From: Candidatus Hydrogenedentota bacterium
GTDB taxonomy: Bacteria > Hydrogenedentota > Hydrogenedentia > Hydrogenedentiales > CAITNO01
DNA length: 12,150 bases
Direction of reading: 5' to 3'
Assembly: GCA_903922535.1 (NCBI GenBank)
Contig: CAIXUF010001301.1
Location: 1 to 12,150 of the forward strand
Below, piece by piece: positions 1 through 7,180 of the stretch. A program made the translations under genes and the position numbers. Position 1 is the stretch's first letter. Each line of letters opens with the position of its first letter. The notes beneath the pieces were generated by a model that saw nothing but the letters and a program-made list of their open reading frames with translations, had not been told where the DNA came from and made no database searches.

Positions 1-720
1 CCTATAGCGCGACCGTGCCCACAGGAAAAGTCATCAGCCAAACCCCGCTGGCCAATTCGAGCGTGCTGCCGGGCACGCCCGTCAACGTGGTCATCTCGCT
101 CGGCCCGCAGCCGGTTACCGTTCCGGACCTGGCAGGCAAGACGCAATCCGAGGCTGAAACGGCGCTTGAGAACGCGGGCTTGGAACTTGGCACGGCGACG
201 ACCTCCTATAGCGCGACCGTGCCCACAGGAAAAGTCATCAGCCAAACCCCGCTGGCCAATTCGAGCGCGCTGCCGGGCACGCCCGTCGACGTGGTCATCT
301 CGCTGGGCCCGCAGCCGGTGACGGTTCCTGATCTGAGCGGCAAGACACAAGCCGAGGCGCAGACGGCCCTCGAGAATGCAACATTGACGCTCGGCACGGT
401 AACGACCTCCTATAGTGCGACCGTGCCCACAGGAAAAGTCATCAGTCAGAACCCGCTGGCCAATTCCAGCGCATTGCCGGACGCACCCGTCGATGTGGTC
501 ATCTCGCTGGGCCCGCAGCCGGTCCCGGTACCGGATTTGAGCGGCATGACGCAACCCGAGGCGCAAACGGCGCTGACTGGCGCTGCCTTGACACTGGGAA
601 AAGTGACGCAGGCCTATAACCTAATTGTCCCCTTCGGCAAGGTGATCAGCCAGACACCCACGGCGGGTTCGAGCGAGCTGCCGGGCACGCAGGTTGCTGT
701 GGTGCTGTCGATAGGCGGAC
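1..720 (+). repeat. Tandem 204-bp repeats encoding PASTA domains
   Basis: The sequence starting CCTATA recurs at 1, 205, 409 and 613, an exact 204-base (68-codon) period that keeps frame. Copies at 1 and 205 are identical over their first 63 bases and differ at about 28 of 204 positions overall by hand alignment. The copy at 613 is clearly diverged. Each unit encodes one PASTA domain (VPDLxGxTQxEAxTAL at its start, VISQxPxAxS in the middle, VVISLG at its end). The array begins before the window, so the true copy number is unknown. Confidence 0.93.
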
Positions 721-3700
721 TGGTTCCGGTGGATGTGGGCACCTTCACCATGGGCAACAGCGGCGTTGGTGATGACGCCGTCGGACTGAACGACGAATCC
801 CCCGCCTATCGCATTCACCTGAGCGCTTACGGAATCGGGAAATACGACGTAACGAACCAGGAGTTCGCGGAAGTGCTGAACGCGCTGCAGGCACAAAACA
901 CCCTCACAGACGAGAACGGCGCCCCCTATAACGGCGGGGACGTCTACTCGGAGGGGGTCATGCTGCTGGCGCTCTCCGAACCCTATTGCCAGATCGTGTA
1001 TTCAGGCGGCACCTTCTCGTCCGCGACGGCGCGCCAGATGTCCCTGTCCGGAGGCGCGGCGGCCTCCTATTCGATGGCCACGCACCCCGTGGTGGACGTC
1101 ACCTGGTACGGCGCGGCGCTGTACTGCAACGCGCTGAGCGCACGCGACAGCGCGCAACCCTGTTACGATCCCGCGACGTGGGCCTGCGATTTCACCAAGA
1201 ACGGCTACCATCTGCCGACGGAGGCGCAGTGGGAATGCGCCGCCGCATGGGACGCCACCGCGAACGCCGGCGCGGGAAGACACTGGATTTACGGCTGCAT
1301 GATCGACAGCCTCCAGGGCAAAGCCCGCGCCAATGACCTTGACGGATCCCGTTTCGCCAATCCGCTGCGTCTGGGTTCGTATCCGTACACGTCGCCGGTG
1401 GGCTGGTTCGACGGCACCAATTTGAGTCCGAATGAAGCCATCCCAACCATTGACAGTCCCAGTCCCGCCGGGGCTTATGACCTGTGCGGCAATGTGTATC
1501 AATGGTGCAACGACCTGTACGATGCGGGCTACTACCAGACCTGCCGCGAGCAGGGCGCCGTGACGGATCCCACGGGGCCGGTGTCCACTCCAGAATCGTA
1601 CCGGGTCATGCGGGGCGGATCGTGGATGGCCATCAACGACAACTGCCGTTCAGCGGCGCGCGACAAGGCTTCGAAGGGCAAAGCCCAGATCGATGTTGGT
1701 TTCCGGCTTGCAACGGGTCCGGCGCCGGTGACGATGCCGGACCTGGCGGGCAGTCAGGAACTCGACGCGGAAACGGCGCTGCTGGCCGTGAACCTGCTGG
1801 GAACGGCCATCGAACAAGTCAGCGACACGGTGCCGGCGGGGCAGGTGATCAGCCAAAGCGTGCCGTCGGGCACGATCATCCCGCCCGGAACTGTAATAAA
1901 CGTGGTCGTTTCGACGGGGTCGCTGGTGCCGGTGCCGGATGTCACGGGCCTGAAACAGGCCAGCGCGACAACCACGCTGACGGCCGCGAACCTGAATATC
2001 CGGCTGGTCCGGCAGGAGTCCAGCGCAACGATTCTGGCGGGCCTGGTGATTAGCCAAGACCCGGCGGCAGGGACGACTTTGCCGAGGAATTCGGGCGTTG
2101 ACCTTGTGGTCTCGTCGGGCACACCGCTTCCGGTCATGGTCCCCGGCATTCTGCATTCGGGAACCTTCCTGATGGGCAACACCGGCGCGGGCGATGATGC
2201 GCCGGGTGGAAGCCCGGAGTTTGCGGGCGAAACGCCGCAGCACAACGTCCACCTGGGCGCCTATCAAATGGGCGCATACGACGTGACAAACGCCGAATAC
2301 GCCGACACGTTGAACTGGGCGTTTGCGCAGGGCCTGCTCACGGATTCAACGGGAACCCTGTACTACGGCTACACCACCGTCTACATGGCGGGCAAACCCC
2401 TCTTGGGCGTTGCATCCACAGACTGCCCGATCACGTTTTCAGGCGGTGTGTTCTCGCCAAGAAACCAGACGGGTTTGCCGGGAACGACCTCCTATTCGAT
2501 GGCGACGCATCCGGTGGTGTCCGTGACGTGGTTTGGCGCCGCCGTGTACTGCAATCTGTTGAGCACGCGCAACGGCCTCGACCCGTGTTACGACACGGCG
2601 ACATGGGTTTGCGATTTCACGAAGAACGGTTACCGCCTGCCGACCGAAGCCCAGTGGGAATGCTCGGCCGCATGGGATACCGCCGCGCAGATTCATTGGA
2701 TCTACGGCTGCAAGACCGACACGCTCACCACACGGTCCCAATGCAACTACGACAGCACGGCATTCGGCCTGATCAACCCATTGGGGCTGACCGCCAATCC
2801 GGACACCTCTCCCGTCGGCTGGTTCGACGGCGTGCACATCAGCCCCAACGGGAACGACCTGACCGGCGACGGCCAGAGTCCGGCCGGTTGCTACGACATG
2901 TGTGGAAACGTCTGGCAATGGTGCAACGACTGGCAAAACGGCACCTATTACCAGACCTGCTTCGATCAGGGTGTCGTATCGGATCCAACAGGGCCTTCGG
3001 CCGGCACCTACCGCGTTTTCCGGGGCGGTTCTTGGAATGCCACGTCTGAATTCTGCCGCACAGCCTATCGCGGCAGCATCACGCCCCAGACCATGGGAAA
3101 CAACGTGGGGTTCCGGGTGGCCCTGCCTCCGGCGTCGAGGCGGCTTCTGGATCTGACGGGCATGTCCGAAGCCGACGCAAAAACGACGCTCGAGGATGGA
3201 GGCGCCGTTGTGACCGTGACCTACGAATATGCCCCGTCGGTTCCGCCCGGCCAAGTCATCCGCCTCAACGTGCCGCCGGGCACGGTCCTTACGCCGGGAA
3301 CACCCGTTACGATCATTGTATCGATCACGGAAACGCGCACGCTGACCTATACGGCCGGCGCGAACGGCACCATATCGGGCGTGTCTCCACTGACGGTGGG
3401 TTACGGAACCGCCGGCGAGGCCGTCTTGGCGCAGCCCTATCCCGGCTTCCATTTCGTCGTGTGGAGCGATACCTCCACACAGAACCCTCGCACCGACACC
3501 AACGTGACGTCCAATATCACCGTAACCGCGGCGTTTGGGACAAAAGTCTGGTACGTGACGCCGGGCGGAACTGGTGACGGCACGACCTGGGGCACTGCCT
3601 TTGGCTCGATTCAGGACGGCGTCGATGCCGCGGCGGCAGACGGCGGCGCCGAGGTGTGGGTTGCCGCGGGAACCTATACGGCCACGACAAGCGCCGTTGT

Positions 3701-6700
3701 CGCGCTGAAGCCAAATGTTGCCCTTTACGGGGGATTTGCCGGGACGGAAGCCGCGCGGGATGCGCGGGATTGGAGGGGCAACGCCACCGCAATCGACGGC
3801 GGCGGCGCGCGCCGCTGTGTTCGCGGCGCGGACAATGCCATTCTCGACGGGTTCATCATTGAAAACGGATACGCAGCCACCGACGGCGGCGGCATCTACA
3901 GCAGCGCCTGTTCGCCGACCGTCGTCAACTGCACGATTACCGGCAACGCGGCCTTGTACGGCGGCGGGATGTACAACGAGTCCAATGCGCCGGCGGTGAC
4001 CAACTGCACGTTTTCCGGAAACATGGCCCTGTACGGCTACGGGGCTGGCATGTACAACTACGCGGCTTCGCCGGCGGTCAGCCAATGCACCTTTGCCGGA
4101 AACACGGCCTCGGGCGGCTCCGGAGCCGGAATATTCAACTCTTCCTCCTCCGCCGTGCTGACCAACTGCCTGTTTGCTGCAAACGATGCGTACGAAGGCG
4201 GCGGAATGGGCAACTACGATTCCTCCTGGACGACGACAACCAACTGCACATTTGCCGGAAACACGGCCGCCTATGGCGGCGCGATGTTCAACCATAAAGC
4301 CGACTCGGTGACGATAACCAACTGCATTCTCTGGAATGATTCGGCCTCGTCCGCCGGAAACGAAGTCAGCAACGATGCGTCTCTGCCTGTAATCACCTAT
4401 TCGTGCGTGCAGGGCGGCAGCGCCGGCACGGGCAACACTGCCGTTGACCCGCTCTTTGTGGATGCGGCGCAGGGCAACTACCGCCTATTCTCGAATTCTC
4501 CCTGTGTCGACACGGGGACCGCCACCGGCATGCCGGAAACGGATCTGCCGGGCATTCAGCGTCCGCAGGACGGCGGATATGACATGGGCGCGTTCGAATC
4601 CCAGCATTCCTGGTATGTCAAGCCCGGAGGCGCCGGAAACGGAACTTCCTGGACGGATGCCATGGCTTCGATCCAGGACGCCGTCGACGGCGCGGCCGCG
4701 GCGGGCGGCGGCAGTGTATCGGTGGCTGCGGGGACCTATACGGCCACGACAGACCCGGTCGTCACGATGCAGCCCAACGTTGACCTGTACGGCGGTTATG
4801 CCGGCACGGAAAGCGCCGGCGACGTGCGGGACTGGGATGCCAACAAGACCGCCATCGACGGCGAAGGCGCGCGCCGATGCGTGCTGGGCGCGGACAATGC
4901 CGTCCTGGACGGTTTCACCGTGGAGAACGGATATGTCGGCAGCGGCGCCGCCGGCGGCGGAATGGACAACGAGGACTGCTCGCCGACCGTCGCCCACTGC
5001 AGGTTTACCGGAAATGCCGCGGGCCATGGCGGCGGGATGGGCAATTCCAACAGTTCCCCGGCGGTGAGCCACTGCACCTTTAGCGCGAATGGGGCTTCGG
5101 AGGAGGGCGGCGGGATGGCCAACTTAAACAACAGCCTTGCCACAGTGAACGGCTGCACGTTCAGCGGCAACACGTCCGGCAACGACGGCGGCGGGATCTG
5201 CAACGCCTCCAGCCCCTCGACGATAACCAACTGTGCGTTTGACAGAAACACGGGAAGTTATGGCGGCGGGATGGCCAACACTGACAGTGCCCCCACGGTG
5301 ATCAACTGCACCTTCAGCGGAAACACGGCCAACTGCGGCGCGGGAATGTTCAACGGCGGCACAAGTGCGCCGACGCTGGCCAACTGCATCCTCTGGAATG
5401 ACACCGTGCTGGGGGTCCCGTCCGAGTTCTTCAATGATGCCACGGCGTCGGCCGCGGTCACCTATTCCTGCGTTCAGGGCGGGTACGCAGGCGCGGGCAA
5501 CATTTCCGCCGACCCGCTGTTTGTGGACGGCCCGCACGGCGACGTTCGTCTGCAAGCGCTGCCTTTATCGCCGTGCGTCGACCAGGGAACACCCTTCACC
5601 GGCGCCGCGGCCTCGGACATCCTGGGTGTTGCGCGCCCGCAAGCCGTTGGATTCGACATGGGGGCCTACGAGTTGGTCGTGTCCACAACGTCGGTGCCGG
5701 ATCTGGCGGGCAAGACGCAGGCAGAAGCCCAATTGGCGCTGGCCGCCGCGCACCTGAGTCTGGGCGACGTCAACCAGGCCTATAGCGACACGGTTCCCGC
5801 CGGCCAGGTGATCAGCCAGAATCCTGCGCTGAATTCGCTCGTGGCCTTGGGCACCGCGGTCAGCATGGTCATCTCGCAGGGAGCCTGCGTGCCCCCGGTT
5901 GTTCCAAGTGTGCCTGACCTGACCGGCCTAACCGTGGACGCCGCCGGCGTCGCGCTTGCCAACGCGGGTTTTGTGCGGGGGGACGTGACCTACGACACGA
6001 GCAACACGGTGCCCAAGGACAGCGTGATCCGCCAGAATCCGTCGGCGGGCTCGAAGCCCGCGTCGGGCACTTCAGTCGCTATAGTCGTCTCGTCGGGCAC
6101 GACTGTGGATATCGTCGAACCGGAACATCAAATACCCGTTGTGCTGATAGTTGATGACGTGCCTGTTGTCTTAGTGGACACGCCGGCCCCACAGATGATT
6201 CAGGCAAGCGTGCCCAACCTTGTAAACATGAGTGAGGCGAGCGCTAGAGCGGCGCTAAGCACCGCCCAACTGTCAGTTGGCACTGTTACATATCAATCCA
6301 GCACTTCCAGTGGCGACAAGGTGCTCAGCCAGGCTCCCGCGGCGGGTGCGGCTGTCGATACAGGCACGAAAATCAATTTTACTGTCAGCAGGTACATCCC
6401 CGACCAAATCGTTTCCGTCCGCATAATCCCCCCTGTGCCGGGTCCGCCGAGAAACGTAAGAGCGACCACTCCCAGTGGCATGTTCAAATACTGGGCAGAT
6501 GTGACCTGGGACCCGCCAACAGATGGGAATCAGGGTGATTACACGATAACAGCGCATTGCATCGGCTTGTATGGTGAGCCAAGCGTGACCACGGACAGCC
6601 GGGACACCGGCTGGGTCTGCCTGCACGGATTAGGTCCCGCGCTATACTATTTCACCGTGAGGGCAAACAACACTTCAGGATCTAGCGCCGAAGTTCAGTC

Positions 6701-6722
6701 CGGTATAATATCCATATCGTGA
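3..6722 (+). CDS. Giant modular PASTA / FGE-like / beta-helix / FN3 surface protein, 5'-truncated
   Basis: The reading frame is open from the left edge, and its first codons already lie inside a repeat seen complete downstream, so the start is outside the window. At least 2239 residues are visible (numbered from base 3). Domains in order, approximate: PASTA 1-39, 40-107, 108-175, 176-239; FGE-sulfatase-like 240-571; PASTA 576-640 and 641-706; second FGE-like 712-1041; degenerate PASTA 1048-1110; bacterial beta repeat 1111-1179; right-handed beta-helix 1183-1535 and 1537-1892 (rungs with GGGM and NCTFSGN motifs, each ending in a segment like choice-of-anchor Q); PASTA 1895-1960, 1963-2033, 2070-2131; FN3-like 2140-2239. 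PASTA units end in VVISxG-type strands and contain VISQxP. No membrane helix, LPXTG or PEP-CTERM tail is seen at the C-terminus. PASTA domains in kinases and penicillin-binding proteins bind cell wall; here an extracellular, adhesive or cell-wall-associated role is inferred. The signal peptide cannot be checked. A strong terminator follows 13 bases after the stop. Confidence 0.93.
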   Translation, partial: YSATVPTGKVISQTPLANSSVLPGTPVNVVISLGPQPVTVPDLAGKTQSEAETALENAGLELGTATTSYSATVPTGKVISQTPLANSSALPGTPVDVVISLGPQPVTVPDLSGKTQAEAQTALENATLTLGTVTTSYSATVPTGKVISQNPLANSSALPDAPVDVVISLGPQPVPVPDLSGMTQPEAQTALTGAALTLGKVTQAYNLIVPFGKVISQTPTAGSSELPGTQVAVVLSIGGLVPVDVGTFTMGNSGVGDDAVGLNDESPAYRIHLSAYGIGKYDVTNQEFAEVLNALQAQNTLTDENGAPYNGGDVYSEGVMLLALSEPYCQIVYSGGTFSSATARQMSLSGGAAASYSMATHPVVDVTWYGAALYCNALSARDSAQPCYDPATWACDFTKNGYHLPTEAQWECAAAWDATANAGAGRHWIYGCMIDSLQGKARANDLDGSRFANPLRLGSYPYTSPVGWFDGTNLSPNEAIPTIDSPSPAGAYDLCGNVYQWCNDLYDAGYYQTCREQGAVTDPTGPVSTPESYRVMRGGSWMAINDNCRSAARDKASKGKAQIDVGFRLATGPAPVTMPDLAGSQELDAETALLAVNLLGTAIEQVSDTVPAGQVISQSVPSGTIIPPGTVINVVVSTGSLVPVPDVTGLKQASATTTLTAANLNIRLVRQESSATILAGLVISQDPAAGTTLPRNSGVDLVVSSGTPLPVMVPGILHSGTFLMGNTGAGDDAPGGSPEFAGETPQHNVHLGAYQMGAYDVTNAEYADTLNWAFAQGLLTDSTGTLYYGYTTVYMAGKPLLGVASTDCPITFSGGVFSPRNQTGLPGTTSYSMATHPVVSVTWFGAAVYCNLLSTRNGLDPCYDTATWVCDFTKNGYRLPTEAQWECSAAWDTAAQIHWIYGCKTDTLTTRSQCNYDSTAFGLINPLGLTANPDTSPVGWFDGVHISPNGNDLTGDGQSPAGCYDMCGNVWQWCNDWQNGTYYQTCFDQGVVSDPTGPSAGTYRVFRGGSWNATSEFCRTAYRGSITPQTMGNNVGFRVALPPASRRLLDLTGMSEADAKTTLEDGGAVVTVTYEYAPSVPPGQVIRLNVPPGTVLTPGTPVTIIVSITETRTLTYTAGANGTISGVSPLTVGYGTAGEAVLAQPYPGFHFVVWSDTSTQNPRTDTNVTSNITVTAAFGTKVWYVTPGGTGDGTTWGTAFGSIQDGVDAAAADGGAEVWVAAGTYTATTSAVVALKPNVALYGGFAGTEAARDARDWRGNATAIDGGGARRCVRGADNAILDGFIIENGYAATDGGGIYSSACSPTVVNCTITGNAALYGGGMYNESNAPAVTNCTFSGNMALYGYGAGMYNYAASPAVSQCTFAGNTASGGSGAGIFNSSSSAVLTNCLFAANDAYEGGGMGNYDSSWTTTTNCTFAGNTAAYGGAMFNHKADSVTITNCILWNDSASSAGNEVSNDASLPVITYSCVQGGSAGTGNTAVDPLFVDAAQGNYRLFSNSPCVDTGTATGMPETDLPGIQRPQDGGYDMGAFESQHSWYVKPGGAGNGTSWTDAMASIQDAVDGAAAAGGGSVSVAAGTYTATTDPVVTMQPNVDLYGGYAGTESAGDVRDWDANKTAIDGEGARRCVLGADNAVLDGFTVENGYVGSGAAGGGMDNEDCSPTVAHCRFTGNAAGHGGGMGNSNSSPAVSHCTFSANGASEEGGGMANLNNSLATVNGCTFSGNTSGNDGGGICNASSPSTITNCAFDRNTGSYGGGMANTDSAPTVINCTFSGNTANCGAGMFNGGTSAPTLANCILWNDTVLGVPSEFFNDATASAAVTYSCVQGGYAGAGNISADPLFVDGPHGDVRLQALPLSPCVDQGTPFTGAAASDILGVARPQAVGFDMGAYELVVSTTSVPDLAGKTQAEAQLALAAAHLSLGDVNQAYSDTVPAGQVISQNPALNSLVALGTAVSMVISQGACVPPVVPSVPDLTGLTVDAAGVALANAGFVRGDVTYDTSNTVPKDSVIRQNPSAGSKPASGTSVAIVVSSGTTVDIVEPEHQIPVVLIVDDVPVVLVDTPAPQMIQASVPNLVNMSEASARAALSTAQLSVGTVTYQSSTSSGDKVLSQAPAAGAAVDTGTKINFTVSRYIPDQIVSVRIIPPVPGPPRNVRATTPSGMFKYWADVTWDPPTDGNQGDYTITAHCIGLYGEPSVTTDSRDTGWVCLHGLGPALYYFTVRANNTSGSSAEVQSGIISIS
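720..1715 (+). other. FGE-sulfatase-like (C-type-lectin-fold) domain 1 within the giant protein
   Basis: This region shows the hallmarks of the formylglycine-generating-enzyme / SUMF1 family: FTMGNSG at the start, a YDVTNQEF segment, HPVVDVTWYGAALYCN, HLPTEAQWECAAAWD, YDLCGNVYQWCND, then RGGSW and VGFRLA at the end. In true FGE the RGGS motif is followed by two copper-binding cysteines five residues apart. Here the first is Ala (codon 1629-1631) and only the second remains (codon 1644-1646). The family fold is therefore clear but formylglycine-generating activity is unlikely. Many bacterial relatives of this family use the fold for other chemistry or for binding. Confidence 0.85.
2136..3124 (+). 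other. FGE-sulfatase-like domain 2 within the giant protein
   Basis: This is a second copy of the FGE-like fold, 474 codons downstream of the first (FLMGNTG starts near 2166). It has the same landmarks: YDVTNAEY, HPVVSVTWFGAAVYCN, RLPTEAQWECSAAWD, YDMCGNVWQWCNDW, YRVFRGGSW and VGFRVA. It also has Ala (codon 3039-3041) in place of the first catalytic Cys and keeps the second (codon 3054-3056). The two copies share most landmark segments, including SPVGWFDG and DPTGP, so they arose by duplication of an FGE plus two-PASTA unit; the loop between RGGSW and VGFR is the part that differs most. Confidence 0.85.
3333..3539 (+). other. Bacterial beta repeat (InlB B-repeat / Flg_new-like) within the giant protein
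   Basis: One repeat of the type LTYTAGANGTISG ... VGYGTAGEAVLAQPYPGF ... VWSDTSTQNPRTD ... ITVTAAFG is visible. This matches the well-known surface-protein repeat with a TY-A--NG-ISG opening, a G--F--WSDG core and an ITVTA-F closing strand. It acts as a spacer between the last upstream PASTA domain and the first beta-helix. No function beyond a structural linker can be claimed. Confidence 0.75.
3549..5676 (+). repeat. Tandem duplicated beta-helix modules with choice-of-anchor-Q-like ends
   Basis: Two homologous modules begin with WYVTPGG (3549) and WYVKPGG (4611), 1062 bases apart in the same frame. Each runs through a shared front half (SIQD-VD-AAA, AAGTYTATT, LYGG-AGTE, GADNA-LDGF--ENGY), then 5-7 short rungs carrying GGGM and NCTFSGN motifs as in right-handed parallel beta-helices and chlamydial Pmp proteins, then NCILWND, YSCVQGG, DPLFVD and a CVD-GT ... 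RPQ ... DMGA-E close. That closing segment resembles the choice-of-anchor Q domain. The modules may bind or cleave polysaccharide, or only extend the protein; no catalytic residues can be assigned. Confidence 0.85.
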
Positions 6723-6735
6723 CGACCATAATCAT

Positions 6736-6786
6736 CACCGGACTCGTCTCCAGGTTCCGCCTGAAGACGGGTCCGGTGTTTTTTTT
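6736..6786 (+). terminator. Strong Rho-independent terminator of the giant gene
   Basis: A 14-bp stem pairs 6736-6749 with 6765-6778; the only non-Watson-Crick pair is one G-U. Inside it a second 4-bp stem pairs CAGG (6751-6754) with CCTG (6760-6763) around a five-base loop. Eight T residues (6779-6786) follow directly. It starts 13 bases after the stop codon of the giant gene, so it ends that transcript. Confidence 0.93.
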
Positions 6787-6929
6787 GCTGCCTTTGGCCG
6801 TGAATACCCGAACTTCGCTTCAAATGCAGCAGCGTGCGTTGTGACGTCAGCGCCGCGTGTCTCAACGGTTGATCCGCATTTCACGCATTTCGGGCAGGGC
6901 GTTTCCGTTTGTGTGCCCTGTGTATCCCA

Positions 6930-6956
6930 TTGCCCAAAATGGGCAAGAATCTTGCC
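6930..6956. promoter_or_regulatory. Overlapping inverted repeats, candidate operator
   Basis: Two perfect dyads share their middle arm: TTGCCCA-AAA-TGGGCAA (6930-6946) and GGCAAG-AAT-CTTGCC (6942-6956). The middle arm can therefore pair with either side, giving two mutually exclusive hairpins or a double protein-binding site. They lie just upstream of a weak promoter candidate. There is no T-run, so termination is unlikely. The regulatory role is inferred. Confidence 0.4.
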
Positions 6957-6959
6957 GTA

Positions 6960-6987
6960 TTGTCCACTGAATTGGCGGGAATATGAC
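6960..6987 (+). promoter_or_regulatory. Weak sigma-70-like promoter candidate
   Basis: TTGTCC (6960-6965) and TATGAC (6982-6987) are 16 bases apart, each matching 4 of 6 consensus positions. It would give a leader of roughly 190 bases before the gene at 7181. Its main support is position: downstream of a terminator, next to inverted repeats, and with no better pair before the gene. Confidence 0.2.
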
Positions 6988-7180
6988 CCGATTTCCCCGC
7001 GTTGTCAGCAAACAGAGTGAATCAAGGCCCAGCAGGTGCGTGCGACCTGTTCGGCCCGTCAACGACCCCAAAGTGATCGCCCAGAAACGGGCCGGGAGCG
7101 CGCTCCTGAAAAGGGCAGGAAACGCAGTGGCGGCGTGAATCGCCGGATGGCACTCCTGCCCGCAAGAAAGGAAGAAAAGA

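Larger units (their letters stand above)
6787..7180. other. 394-base intergenic stretch without a convincing gene
   Basis: No open frame here has a ribosome binding site and protein-like composition. The stretch holds the TGACGTCA palindrome at 6842-6849, the overlapping inverted repeats at 6930-6956, a weak promoter-like pair at 6960-6987 and the Shine-Dalgarno sequence of the next gene. It is most likely the 5' regulatory region of the small secreted-protein gene. Confidence 0.6.

Noticed and set aside
15..17. GTG at 15 as the start codon of the giant gene
   Set aside because: The frame is open to the left edge and the codons before it belong to the same PASTA repeat found complete at 205 and 409; the GTG corresponds to an internal Val.
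1..720. CRISPR array suggested by regular repeats
   Set aside because: Period is 204 bases, repeats are contiguous with no unique spacers, and they keep a reading frame encoding PASTA domains.
720..3124. Active formylglycine-generating (sulfatase-maturing) enzyme
   Set aside because: Both copies have Ala at the first of the two copper-binding cysteines after RGGSW, and no sulfatase gene is in the window.
2439..4295. 618-codon open frame on the minus strand
   Set aside because: It lies entirely opposite the giant gene, has low-complexity Arg/Gly/Ala-rich composition and no recognisable domain, as expected of antisense frames in G+C-rich repeats.
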